Below the pieces are notes generated by a model. The model ran no database searches. It was not told the origin of the DNA and was given only the letters and a program-made list of their open reading frames with translations. Shown here one piece after another: positions 1 through 9,953 of a stretch of 64,000 nucleotides of DNA. Source of the DNA: Diphasiastrum complanatum (Eukaryota > Streptophyta > Lycopodiopsida > Lycopodiales > Lycopodiaceae); contig CM055092.1 in assembly GCA_029204225.1 (NCBI GenBank), forward strand, positions 99,636,651 to 99,700,650, written 5' to 3'. Within the stretch, counting starts at the first letter, position 1. The number at the start of each line of letters is the position of its first letter. The translations under genes and the position numbers were made by a program.

Positions 1-36
1 TGAGCAAACATATGAGTACGCTGGCTTGTGTTACGT

Positions 37-394
37 GTAAGGCAGCTGATCAATGAAGGAACTGTGAAAGTTGAGTCTTGCATAGAGACTTGGTATTTCG
101 AACGGACGCCTAAGGGATAGTTCGTGTTGAGATCGGACTAGTGCAAACTCTGGGTGCATGTTTCTGATTCAAAGAGAGCTACTTGAAGCTAAGCTCGATG
201 TACACTTCTTGTTTGACTGTGAGGCAACTAACCAGTGATGGAATTGTGAAAGTCAAGTTTTGCGCGACGGACATGGTGCTTCAAACAAACGCGAAGAGAT
301 AGTTCGGATGCGGATCAAACTGGTGCGACCCTTTGGCTTTCCATGAGGTCAATGGTTACATTTGGGCTGATTCAAAGAGCTACTTCAAGCTAAG
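37..394. repeat. Imperfect tandem repeat, period about 180-200 nt
   Basis: Two diverged direct copies start near 37 and 219. Both contain 'gaactgtgaaagt'-like and 'gattcaaagag..gctactt' segments in the same order. No coding potential is evident. The position just upstream of a polypurine tract and LTR suggests the 3' non-coding part of a Gypsy-like element, where tandem repeats are common. Confidence 0.55.
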
Positions 395-966
395 TGAGAG
401 GTGCATTGCGGAGTACTCAATCTTTGCCTACCTTAAAGAGCCAAGATGGAAAAGTATCAAGATCAGGCTGGGACAAAGAGAGAAATCAAGGTGCAGAAGC
501 AACAAGGCACGGAGTGGACCAATAAGTGGGCAATCAAACGATAAATCCTTCGGCTCAGGGAGCCTTGATACCTGTGCGGAACCCGAACAAATCTGGAGCT
601 CAGGGAGCTCAACACAAAGTGCATCAAGGACAAATAGGAGCTCAAGGAAGTTCCAAAGTCGAAAGTCAGAAGCGACAGGGGCGAACATTTCAAAGAAAGG
701 CCTCTGTCACCAGTTAATAAGGCTCTCGGGTTTTACGAAAGCGATATCAAATCTACGCTTTTCCCAGACAAAGATATTTGTTTCAAGTTATGTAATTTTT
801 TTCAGTACAAAGAGCTGAGCCTCCGACTTGTGGTGTGCCAGTTTCAATGTTAATAAAAAGTGGCCAGTAAATTGAGTACTGTGCCAAGTAGCATAAATAT
901 ATAGTCATTTTAATTGGGAGACACCTTTACTTTAATCTGACATCTGATGAGGACATCAGATTTTAT
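395..966 (+). other. Non-coding or decayed retroelement 3' region
   Basis: Open reading is possible here (333-818) but the translation is low in complexity and matches no family I know. The minus-strand ORFs overlap it and look like shadows. Directly downstream lies a purine tract and an LTR start, so I read this as the 3' end of an LTR retrotransposon body. Confidence 0.35.
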
Positions 967-1590
967 AAAGGTGGGGTGGATGTTGTAAAGCTACCTTTAC
1001 AAGCTTTACTTCCGGCGCCATTGGCGCCAGCTATGTCCCCGGCGCCAGCAGCGCCCCTGCTGCTCCCGGCGCCAACGGCGCCGGCGCCGCTCCCCGGCGC
1101 CACTGTGACCAGAATCCAGCCGGCGCCAAGTTCCTATGGCTGAAAATCTTTGATCGGTTCTAGCGGAGTCCAGAGAGCTCAGATCGATGTGCAATCACCT
1201 CACACGATCTAGGCATGATTAAAGGAAGCCTGGGATCAATAAAATCTAGAGAGAGAAAATGACTTTCTAGAAAGAGAAAATCCTAGAGAGAGAAAAACGT
1301 GCTTTTACCAGCTTAGGTAGAGTGCTTGTTATGAGGGGAGGTGCCGAATCACACCAATACTATAGGAGAGTGTGGGGTTGCGACTCAGGACGAGCTCCAA
1401 CCAAGTCTCAGCCTCCCTTGCTGGAATGTTGTCATGGCTCTCGCCTTGGCATGCTAGCGCCCCGGAGACTAGGGTCGGTCACACACTTGAAATGTAACCT
1501 TCTCAAATTTATCAATAAAGTGGGATTTTCCTCAAACTGACTCTGATTACCTTCTGGGTTTCAGTGTTCGGTAAAAGCGCCAGTTGTAAG
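967..1590 (+). mobile_element. Polypurine tract and LTR of a Ty3/Gypsy-like element
   Basis: A purine-rich tract (967-980, AAAGGTGGGGTGGA) immediately precedes TGTTGTAAAG at 981, the usual layout of a 3' LTR. A possible polyadenylation signal (AATAAA) lies near 1514. The right end is uncertain: I could not find an unambiguous CA terminus or a target-site duplication, and 1590 is an estimate. The left LTR would lie outside the window. Confidence 0.5.
1014..1127. repeat. Cluster of eight GGCGCC palindromes
   Basis: GGCGCC occurs at 1014, 1023, 1041, 1068, 1077, 1083, 1096 and 1122, all inside the candidate LTR, in a window that is otherwise AT-rich. It creates a small CpG-dense island. Further copies occur near 1679 and 1875. 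Confidence 0.85.
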
Positions 1591-1642
1591 GCCGCTTTCA
1601 AAATTTTTAACTTGGCACATAGCTGAGGGTCGTATCCCGGGA

Positions 1643-1718
1643 CGCCAGCGGTATGCCGTCGGGACCATTCGGTCCGTGGCGCCAGCGGTATGCTGTCGGG
1701 ACCATTTGGTCCAGGAAC
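1643..1718. repeat. Two 38-nt tandem units with an internal palindrome
   Basis: Two adjacent units differ at few positions. Each includes GGACCATTYGGTCC, a near-perfect inverted repeat. Confidence 0.8.
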
Positions 1719-1779
1719 TGGTTGTTTCCATATCTGTCGCGGCTTGTGGTTCTGAGTGTTCCTTGCATGAACGTGAATG

Positions 1780-2170
1780 GGTTAAGCTCTTGGGGAACGG
1801 GCTCTAACCTGTCGGCTGAGTTGGATGGCTTGCTTGGGTGGATGTTACCTGTTTATGGCTGTCCAGTCTGGCGTGGCGCCAGGTTGGCTTCCAGCGCTCG
1901 TGACGAAGCTTTCAGTTGGTTAAGTCTGATGTAAGTCAGACCGCTTGCTTGGAATGGATGTTACTCGTTTGTAATGAAGCTTCGAGTTGGTTAAGTTTGA
2001 TGTATGTCGGGCGGCTTGCTTGGAGGGAAGTCACCCACGTCGGGACTCCCGATCTGGCATGGCTCCAGGTTGGGATCTCAATGTTGGTTTTCGGAACTTC
2101 AAGTTGGTTAAGTCTGATCGTTGTTGGCGAGTTGGCTGCTTGTATGTCAAGTGGGTTTGGATGGCAAGAG
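1780..2170. repeat. Degenerate tandem repeats, units about 70-115 nt
   Basis: The phrase 'agttggttaagtctgatg' followed by 'gcttgcttgg' recurs near 1912, 1984 and 2099, with a weaker unit near 1820. Open frames across it on both strands are a by-product of the repetition, not genes. Confidence 0.6.
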
Positions 2171-2332
2171 TTGAAGGCTGGGAAGCTAAGTCGTGGTTCC
2201 CGGCTCCCTTTGGGATGCCTGCGCATACACATATAGACAATGTCTTCCATATTGGATGAAAAAATCATCAAATTTTTAGAGATGCGTCTTGAAGATTACT
2301 TTATTGATGGTTTGTGATTGTTGGAATTGCGA

Positions 2333-2650
2333 ATATTGAGAAACTGAGAAAATGAGATTGAGAAACTGAATAACTCAGATTCTGAGAAATTGAGATTCTA
2401 GAAAACTGAAATTGAGAAACTGAACATCTGAGATTATGAGAAACTGAGATTCTAGAAAACTGAAATTGAGAAACTGAACATCTGAGATTATGAGAAACTG
2501 AGATTCTGATAAACTGAGATTCTGAGATTTTCATCGTGAATGTTGTGAATAGTGATTGTAAATATTGTTAATATTGATCATGAACATTGTGAATACAAAT
2601 CGTGAATACTGATGTGAAATTGTGAATATTGAGAAACGTATATTGTGAGA
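2333..2650. repeat. Minisatellite of 'gagaaactgaga' type
   Basis: Many short units of the form gagaaactga / gattctagaaaactga fill 2333-2530, with a higher-order duplication of roughly 70 nt between about 2390 and 2510. It grades into 'gtgaatattg'-like units to about 2640. The encoded Ser/Ile-rich peptide on the minus strand is an artefact. Confidence 0.85.
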
Positions 2651-3690
2651 TACGTGTATAAATTGGTCCTACTAGATCAAAGCAAATACCAAATTAGACA
2701 AGGTTATTATTATAGTCAATTCAATTGTTAAGTTTTTCTTATTTTCTTCTTAGCTTGAAAAGCATACTATTTTATCTTTTAAATGACCAGCAATATTTGC
2801 ACAAATGGTTATGGACCAAGAGACTATATAGAGCTAGAGATTTTTTCTATTTATCAAATCAACCATGACATTTTCAATGTCTTTTCATTTTTTTTGAATC
2901 ATCGTGTTACCGCAAGCAAGGGCTAAGCAATATTTTTTGCTAAGTTTAAGAGAAAATGACTGTAATGCTTCGATTTGGAAAGAACACTGCAAAAACGATC
3001 CAATTGTTTAAAATCCATTTTGAGCAAATCACATCAGTAGTATATTATTGTGATAGTGATTCAACAACAACAATTCAAGGAATTGTGATTGATAAAAATG
3101 CAGCAAAATAATCTCATTTGATCCTAGAAATGATGGAGAAAGCACCTACTTAAGATCCAAACAGGATCTAGAAGCTAGATTAATAATCAATGCATTGATT
3201 CCTAGCTTATCTTGGTTTGAACTCCATGAATTAGCTCCAAAACTCATTAATACAAATTAAGAATGTTAAAATTTGATTATTTAAAATAAAGATTGCGCTC
3301 GTTAATCTTGGTTATTTGTGCTAAAATTTTATTAACTGGAAATTACAAATCTTATCGATTTTTTCTAACATGAAAATGTCTAAAAAAGCTTACGTCAAAC
3401 TAATATCCAAAATTTGAAAGTAGAGAATAATTGCACAAAATAATTTCTAACACCAATATCTAAAATGCCTTATCCAAAACCTAAAATTTTAGAATTCATG
3501 CAAGTTATGACATGGCAATACCTTTGTGTACAATACCACATCGTTTTTGTTTATTCATGCTATTATGACATGGCAAGGCCTTCGTGGTATACACATCGTT
3601 CTTGTTTCGTAATAACGTGATGTGATGTCTTGTTTGTGGGCTGGTAGCTATTGGGAAGCACAAAGAGGAGTTAAGGTTTTTGAGTGGCAA
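2651..3690. other. AT-rich intergenic DNA, no gene seen
   Basis: No ORF above 70 codons with recognisable composition and no LTR boundary. A short duplicated phrase about 'atgacatggcaa' and 'cacatcgttnttgttt' occurs at 3507-3545 and 3565-3605. Confidence 0.5.
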
Positions 3691-3692
3691 AG

Positions 3693-3921
3693 ATGGCACC
3701 AAGAACTCCAAAAGCAGTTGTGAAAGTGGATCCTCAGAAAAGGCCTTAGGAGCAAGAGAAGCCTTTGCACAACAGATGGCACCCAGACATTCCCCCTGCC
3801 GCAGAGGTGCAGGAAGGAGAATTATTTGGAGTGGAGACTGTGGATCGGACTGGTGGGCAGATTCATGACAATGACTCTGCTGAAGATGTCAATTAATATT
3901 GACCTCTCAACGGTGATCATC
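3693..3921 (+). pseudogene. Formamidase (acetamidase/formamidase family) first-exon remnant
   Basis: From the ATG at 3693 the frame reads MAPRTPKAVVKVDPQKRP, a stop, then EKPLHNRWHPDIPPAAEV and, further on, GGQIHDNDSAED. After a one-base frame change near 3893 it continues NIDLSTV. This order matches the N-terminus of plant formamidase, a cytosolic metal-dependent enzyme that hydrolyses formamide to formate and ammonia. The family motif HNRWHP and the GDDSAED/LDLSTVHY region are recognisable. The stop (TAG 3747-3749) stands where Trp is expected, consistent with TGG to TAG. Homology ends near 3921, and no downstream exons follow in the next kilobases, so this is a fragment of about 75 codons with a stop and a frameshift. 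I am confident of the family, less of the exact right end. Confidence 0.8.
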
Positions 3922-4257
3922 TGGGTGGGAAAGGCAACCGCGATGGCAGTTAACACAGCCAGGCTGTGGGCAGTGCTGTGGCCATGTGGGCAACCCCACG
4001 TTTTCCAGCTGCGCAGCCTGGCTGAGCATGTGGCCAGCGTCAGAGAGAGATGCCCTCGTACTACTGCAAAGAACCCATTTCTCGTTTATTTGGGAAATCA
4101 GCATTTTTTTCCTTATCTGTTAGAAATGTAGAAGCTTCTAATTACAATCCATTTCTTGTGACGGATGACGAAGGTGGAGGCCATGAGAGTCATGCTGGGG
4201 ATGATCGACAAGTAGATACAAAGTGATTTGCGTATAGCAAATATACGCAAATCACTT
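3922..4257. other. No gene seen
   Basis: An open frame continues to 4131 in the frame shared with the formamidase tail but its product resembles nothing I know and is probably chance. A short inverted phrase around 'gcgtatagcaaatatacgc' (4231-4249) could form a hairpin. Confidence 0.4.
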
Positions 4258-5035
4258 CATATGCAGAGCAAATAAGCAAGGTTGATGAGAAGGTGGAATG
4301 CTTGCAAGAGAATTTCTCCATGTTGCAGAAGGCAGCAAAGGGAGGAAATGAAAATCTTCATAAAATCTCCACGTATCAACAGTAAAGGTGGAGGATCTAA
4401 GTCGAAAGCTAGCCATAATATCCATGGAAATAGATTCACAGCAAAAGAACTGCCCTACCACAGAATCTAAATTTTGGCTTGAAAGTAGACAAAAGATAGA
4501 GGAAGAATGAGATTAGCGAGCTAATTTTCTATTTAAGGAAGAAATAATGCTAAAGAGTGACTTGAACGAGATTGCATTATTTTCCTTGGAAAAGGTGGAA
4601 TCCCTTGTACTATGTAGATCCAAGTTATGTGGGACAACGATACACCGGCTAAGATCCAGGGAAAAAGCAAAGGCTTGGGGCCAATTATGCTTCATTCTAA
4701 TGCAAATTGTGACTTGCAAAAGTTATCAGGAAAAGCTTCTTGGAATACAAGAAACTAACAAAGTTTTGGAGGTGCCTTAGCAGCAAAGCAGAAAGAAAAT
4801 TTGCTACTCAATTATGATGTATTACCTCAGAACATGAGGACTGAGAATCTGAAGCATAGTCAAAGTATGAGCAGATTGAGAGGCTGCAAGGTTTGAGTGA
4901 GCATATAAGTCTAGAAAGATCTACTCATACCTTGTGGAAGGGATGATGGAGTTGCTTCAACTAATTCGAAGTGAGGAACACCTGCTTTCAATCTCTTGTT
5001 CCATGCAGCAAACTGCAGCAGAAGTATGAGAGGGA
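4258..5035 (+). pseudogene. Decayed coiled-coil protein gene
   Basis: Short open stretches in changing frames give heptad-like, Glu/Lys/Leu/Gln-rich peptides: EQISKVDEKVECLQENFSML from about 4266, VEDLSRKLAIISMEIDSQQK from about 4391, then FKEEIMLKSDLNEIALFSLE from about 4533, and MMELLQLIRSEEHLLSI near 4943. Stops and frame changes separate them. The pattern fits remnants of one long coiled-coil protein, perhaps with some introns, but I cannot assign a family. It lies between the formamidase and PPR remnants in the same orientation, so this block may be old genic DNA that has decayed. Confidence 0.4.
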
Positions 5036-5163
5036 ATTTTCAAATCTGTCTTCTTCACCAGATACACACAGCTCCAGTGAAGAGAGGGCGGTGGGCGCAG
5101 CAGAAGGAAGAAGAGCGGTGCAGCAGCCGTGACAGAGAAGCGCAACAGCAGAAAGCTGACAAA

Positions 5164-6310
5164 TAAGCTATTAAATTGTTCGATCAGATGCTGATAGAAG
5201 GTATCCAGCCGGATGAAAGAACCCTCACCATCGTTCTAAATGCTTGCTCTAACCCTTCAGTCCTTGCCAAAGGGAAACAGATCCATGCCCTAATTGCTGA
5301 TTTCCGACTGGAGTCGCATGTTATTTTGGGAACTGCTCTTGTGAAAATGTATTCAATATGTGGTAGTGTGCATGCGGCAAAAGATGTATTCGACAGGCTC
5401 CCTGTTCGGGATTTAATCTGATGGATAGCATGATTGCAGCGTATGTTTGGAAGATGGAAAAGCAATCCATGGCCAGATTGTTGAACTGAACACAGTAACC
5501 TTTGTTAACCTACTTAACGCAATATTTAGCAACTTACCTTTCTTGGACTTGGGTAAAATCCTTCATACTTATGTTATTGAAAGTGGATTGCAGGTGGATG
5601 TTGTTTAGGAAATGCCCTTGCCAACATGTCTGTAAAATGCGGAAATCTGGAGGATGCATGGAAAGTTTTCGAGACAATGCCAGTGCAAGATGTTATGCAA
5701 TGGAATACGATGGTGGGAGCTTATGCACAATGTGGTTGCAGAAAAACGGCTTTAAAAACTTTTTAAGTTGATGCAATGAGAGGGTGTTCAACCGAATAAG
5801 ATAACAACTCTAACATCCTACATGCAGTGGACAGCCCAGCAGCCCTAGCAGATGGGAAGTTTATTCATGCTTGTATAAAAGAGGCTGGATATGAGATGGA
5901 TGTTTCTGTTGGAAATGCTCTACTTAATATGTACAGCTGTTGTAGAAGCTTGGAGGGGGGACATTTTCAACCGAATGCAAGAGAAAGATTTAGTTACTCT
6001 GAATGCTATGATTGGAGCCTTTGTTCAGCAGGGATTGGGAGCAGAAGGCCCTCAACTCTTCAAACAAATGCAATTCAAAAATTTGAAGCCTGATGAAATC
6101 ACAATAGTGAACGTGCTACATGCCTGTTTCAGCCTAGCAGAAGGCAAGTTGGTTCATGCTTACATAGTTGAATGTGGCTTTGAAGGCAATGTTATTGTAG
6201 GAAATGCTCTCTGAACATGTATGGAAAGTGTGGAAGCTTAAGAGATGCATGTGAGCAATTTGAGAAGATGATTCACCGTGATATAGTAACATGGAATGCC
6301 ATCATCGAAG
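5164..6310 (+). pseudogene. Pentatricopeptide repeat (PPR, PLS-type) pseudogene
   Basis: Intact stretches read as successive PPR motifs: FDQMLIEGIQPDERTLTIVL, then GKQIHALIADFRLES, LVKMYSICGSV, AKDVFDRLPVRDLI (stop at 5419). It resumes in other frames with GKILHTYVIESGLQVDV, KCGNLEDAWKVFETMPVQDV, WNTMVGAYAQCG, and later FNRMQEKDLVTLNAMIGAF, LKPDEITIVNVLHACF, and KCGSLRDACEQFEKM. This alternation of 31-36 residue units with 'WNAMIGAY', 'PDEIT' and 'GKLVHAYIVECG' phrases is typical of PLS-class PPR proteins, which bind organellar RNA and act in editing or processing. At least six frameshifts or stops break it. No E or DYW domain is visible after 6310, where homology stops. It is a dead copy; PPR genes usually lack introns, so the breaks are not splice sites. 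Confidence 0.9.
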
Positions 6311-6795
6311 TGTCAGCACACACTCTCTAGGTCCTGTGCACCCATCCCCATGCATTCCAAAAAGTAGCACTATTATGGGTAATCATGCCTCTTACAAAAC
6401 ACGTGCTAGCATAAAACGAGTTAGTGGATACCACATGATATTGCCCCTCTTGATCTCGATTGCCCTTATCCTGTGAACCTCGGCCCACTCTGCTTCCGAA
6501 AAATTTCTCTTGAACTATTCACTAGAGCACTCACACAGCCTACGCACGTTGTATAACTAGTCTCCTAGCTCGGTCTTAATGACGCCGATCTCGTTGAGCC
6601 TAAGTCAGTAACAGCACATAACAACACTTAGAAGATAGAGCTGCAATATGATGTGAGTCCACGAAGGCAAGATTGTCAAAAAAATTGGCAGATTTTTGTC
6701 AAACGTACATGTTGATACGATTCATGGACGATAAAAGCATCATACTGGTCTCGGCATCTGGCTCAATAGAACTTGCACGAACCACAACGTGCTTG
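6311..6795. other. No gene seen
   Basis: Moderately GC-balanced DNA without a supported ORF or repeat boundary. Confidence 0.4.
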
Positions 6796-7524
6796 CTAAT
6801 ATCCCCAACGTAGTCTTCCTGAATGGCCACCATCCAAGCATACAAACATACAAAACATATGACCCTGCAGATCAGACCAATGGAGATTTTCGGACACTAC
6901 CTCATCGAAATCCTTACTCATCTTCTCCCGTATGGCGTCCCACTGGGTCTTCGCATGGTCTTTGACCAACACACTGGACCGGTAGAGGTGGTCGTAGATA
7001 GAACAAAGTCCCCCTTCTCCACTATATAATCGTCCCGCTTTCAGTTTCAGTCTTTGCTTCCCCACTGTACGAATTGCCTTGTGAATTTCATCATTTCATC
7101 ATGGGAGGAGGGGAATCTCGCACCAACCTAAAGCGTGCGAGTGTAACGGAAAGCATGTCAAGATGAAATGATATGGGGAATGTGCCAATCTCATCCCCAG
7201 TTTTCCTACCACCCTTGGTTTTGTCTTCGCCACCATCATGTATTGCAAGCTCATTTTCCTCAATGTGTTGGCTTGCCTTTGGCTCCAAATCATCTGCTGG
7301 AACGCCTTATGTAGGTAACTCGTCTGCAGTCTTTGTTTGCAAAAAAATAGTAGATTAGCAACAAGAAAAAAACAAAAATTATGGTTGAACTTAATCTTAC
7401 ATAACATAAAAAGGAGAGAATTTACCTCTTCTGCAAGAGTCTTCTCCATGGTCTCGGCTTCGGCTGCCTTCATGTTCTTCCTAAAAACTACTTTGTTTCC
7501 ACTCTTCTTCCGCCCTCTTACCAT
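6796..7524 (-). pseudogene. Split hypothetical gene, unknown family
   Basis: On the minus strand an ATG at 7524 opens a basic exon, MVRGRKKSGNKVVFRKNMKA, ending LAEE near 7426 at a good GT donor. A T-rich stretch with an acceptor near 7336 follows, after which the same frame reads TADELPT, a stop, then ADDLEPKASQHIEENELAIH to about 7180. A third block (7065-6796) reads SSVLVKDHAKTQWDAIREKM and SENLHWSDLQGHMFCMFVCL. Between the blocks is a small ATGATGAAAT duplication that shifts the frame. The Lys/Arg-rich start suggests a nuclear protein, possibly transposon-derived. I do not recognise the family. The stop and shift suggest decay, though alternative splice sites could rescue part of it. Confidence 0.4.
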
Positions 7525-7778
7525 GGCTGCAATGTATTTAGAATCCTGGAAAGTATTTCTTAAGAACGACTAAACACAATGTCATTTGTTTTGATTCGTG
7601 CTAATACGATCCACATCAGTTATAAACAATAGTGTCACAAAAAACATAAGCATTACCATACAACTTTTAACAAAACCTTATTCGTGGAATTTGTTATAAA
7701 TATCCCTTGCACAATCTATTCAAATGCCAATAAATCTAATCAATTTTTCACCTTCATAGCCCAAACCAAGCACTCTAT
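7525..7778. other. No gene seen
   Basis: AT-rich DNA upstream of the palindrome-bearing region; it could contain the promoter of the minus-strand gene remnant ending at 7524 but shows no clear element. Confidence 0.3.
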
Positions 7779-8820
7779 GTGGTATGGTCGCCGGCGACCA
7801 AACCGTACAGATGAATTTCAACAAGAGCAACTAAGCGAAGATGACCATCAAACTAAGCGAAAGCTCGGACAAATAATGTGCGGCCTTAAGGGTTAGCGTT
7901 TACAAAGACAGCTCGTACGGTATGGTCACCCCGGCGACCAAACCTTTTGTGGTTCCAATACACTGCACCATCGCTCAAATATTCAGCTGTATGGTATTCC
8001 AAGTTTAATAGTAGCTCATGAAAAATTTCGTGGATCGCTATCCATATAGCCTAAGTAATGATTGAATACAAACAAAAGACAATATCAAATGCATGTCTAT
8101 TCCTGCATAGAACCAGCACTGGCCTAGTTGTGGGTAAATCATTGTTAGGGCATAAAAAAAAAGTAGGTCAATTGTTATTCCAACAACCAGCAGAGCTTGG
8201 ACTTTGACATAGCATAACTACATCCCTTTACGAAGCCAAAAAAATGTGTGAAAGAGGGCCGGGGTATTCCAAGTTTAATAGTAGCTTGTGAAAAACTCAG
8301 TTGATCGTTATTCCTTTACGAAGCAAAACGAAGCGGAAAAGACTTATATTGACCCTAAATCATACCTTCCAGAAAATAGTACTATTTTGTAGGAGGTCAT
8401 TGGAAACCTCTTGTACGGTATGGTCGTCGACGACCATAACATATAGGGGGTTCGAATCATCATCAATAACTAAACAGAATCATCATCTTCTACGAACTTT
8501 ATCATGCATAATTTCTAATGATAATCAATTCGAGGATATTATGCCCAAACTCGAGATTGATGAGAGCCTGCAAGACAATTGTTTGCAAGCTAGGATGAAC
8601 AAAACACACTGTACAATGGCTTCAGAACATCAGATCATATGTACTTCAGCTCATCTCATCTCACTTCTACTTCAGCTCATCTCATCAAAATATGTACAAT
8701 ATCAGAGATCACGAACCAGTTTCTGAGGCGAGCTACTTTTACTCCTATTCAGTTGAGACCCCCGCAATGCCACTCAAGAGATCATCTATATGGTATGGTC
8801 GCCAGCAACCATACCATACA
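7779..8820. repeat. Four dispersed copies of a GC-rich palindrome
   Basis: Near-identical inverted repeats with core GGTATGGTCGCCGGCGACC occur at 7779-7809, 7914-7944, 8412-8440 and 8788-8820. Each can form a hairpin, and flanking bases (GTAC..GTAC or TATGG..CCATA) often extend the symmetry. The sequence between copies is AT-rich and partly repeated. They may be terminal or subterminal inverted repeats of a small DNA element. Confidence 0.75.
7990..8316. repeat. Direct repeat of about 50 nt
   Basis: The segment starting 'ggtattccaagtttaatag' and running to a 'gatcg.tat' phrase appears at about 7992-8042 and again at 8265-8314 with few changes, alternating with the palindromes. Confidence 0.7.
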
Positions 8821-9324
8821 GATGTTAGAATAAATATATCTATGTGTAGTATAAATGTGAACGCGCCTATAAGATACCGAGCTAATGTGTGGGTCCCCAA
8901 ACGGTGTGACTCTTCACATCACACATCCATTCGCAACCATGTAGAGGTTCTACCTCATTTGTTACAGATCAATAATACAGTATGTAGTTAGAGAACATGT
9001 GTGCACTCTCTCAATTCTCTCTGCGATGCTTTCTCTCTGATCTCTTTTCATGTTGATCCGCTGCTGCATATTCTGTAATAACAGATGGATTTCAACAAAC
9101 ACAAAACAGAACAACATACAGAGGAATGCAAAACAAACACAACCCAAAACTTTACCTTCGTTCGTTTTCTGAGGAGAGCTACTTTGTCAACAACAATCAA
9201 TGAAATGCCAAAGGAATATAATGGAAACCAGATGTTCGAATTTCCACCCACACAAATATCAGCAATGTAAGGAATGTAGAGGGCCATTGACTGCCATAAC
9301 TGTATTCCTTATGCAACCTCTACC
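8821..9324. other. AT-rich DNA, no supported gene
   Basis: Contains a second copy of the phrase 'tctgagg.gagctacttt' (8723 and 9169), linking it to the repeat region upstream. A CxxC-containing peptide (QCKECRG) near 9258 may be the start of the Cys-rich protein that follows, in a different frame. Confidence 0.35.
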
Positions 9325-9693
9325 ATGCAAAGATTTCTTGGTGTGGTGCGACTATCTTCATGTGGTGGTGCGTTTGAATGTCCAAATTCTAATTGTGGTT
9401 ATTACATGTCTTTTGGTAAGAGGAACACTACACAGTTCCACGACACACTAAATGCTAGATGTCCAATTGGACTTGTTCCAAAGGGAGTCGGCAGCATGCG
9501 ATGTCATCATTGCAACCATCCACCATTTTGCATCATACATTGTAAAGCCAAGATATGTTATTGCATCCCTAGGGACACTAGCGATATGAGAATGGTCATT
9601 CACAATGGCTATCATGATCATGACTTTGGTGTTGCAAAATCCCACATCGGCATGGAGAAATATGGAGTCTTTGGTGACGAGGAAGACATCTGA
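9325..9693 (+). CDS. Cys/His-rich putative zinc-binding protein, probably a fragment
   Basis: An open frame of 122 codons. Cysteines and histidines are ordered like zinc ligands: SSCGGAFECPNSNCGYYMSF near the start, RCPIG at about residue 46, a dense block MRCHHCNHPPFCIIHCKAKI followed by CYC at about residues 58-80, and an ending MVIHNGYHDHDF at about 90-101. The final HxH resembles the last ligands of WRKY/GCM1- or FLYWCH-like fingers, but spacing differs and I do not assign it. The frame remains open upstream of the ATG (NCIPYATST), and a CxxC motif lies upstream in another frame, so the true start is probably lost. Likely an N-terminal DNA-binding part of a transposase or a derived factor. 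It is followed at once by LTR-A. Confidence 0.5.
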   Translation: MQRFLGVVRLSSCGGAFECPNSNCGYYMSFGKRNTTQFHDTLNARCPIGLVPKGVGSMRCHHCNHPPFCIIHCKAKICYCIPRDTSDMRMVIHNGYHDHDFGVAKSHIGMEKYGVFGDEEDI

Positions 9694-9830
9694 AAATGTT
9701 TCTCGCCACCTGAAGGTGATATTGAAAGAAATAGCGACGACGCTTATCTGTGATTATCTGTTGTCTTCATCATCAACAAATACGAACATTGATTCCACTA
9801 AGCTAGATGAATTGCTAGCAACCATGGAAC
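9694..9830. other. Tail of the Cys-rich region, no function seen
   Basis: Continues after the stop at 9691-9693 without coding signal and ends where homology to the LARD LTR begins. Confidence 0.3.
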
Positions 9831-9953
9831 CTATTATGGCCCTATTCGGTTAAGGACCTTGAATAGTCCTAATATGGTAGACCGACCCTCCAGTGTTCGA
9901 GATCATTGGTCACACCGTGATTTAATTCCATGTCAAGGCCAGTTTGTGACTAA
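9831..9953 (+). mobile_element. LARD copy A: left part of 5' LTR
   Basis: About 120 nt match the start of the LTR at 38371 (phrases 'aaggacctggaatagtccta' and 'tatggtagaccg'). The homology stops at 'gtgactaa' exactly where another LTR terminus (TGTGAAAG) begins, so a later insertion split this LTR. Its terminal TG is mutated. Confidence 0.8.

Noticed and set aside
333..818. 161-codon ORF
   Set aside because: No recognisable domain, several overlapping alternatives, and location in the 3' non-coding part of a retroelement.
1916..2271. Overlapping ORFs of 70-111 codons on both strands
   Set aside because: They run through degenerate tandem repeats in every frame; none has a recognisable domain.
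2301..2534. Ser/Ile/Gln-rich minus-strand ORF
   Set aside because: Artefact of the minisatellite.
7779..8820. CRISPR-like array
   Set aside because: Only four copies, irregular spacing of 100-470 nt, eukaryotic context; the repeats are palindromes of a likely DNA element.
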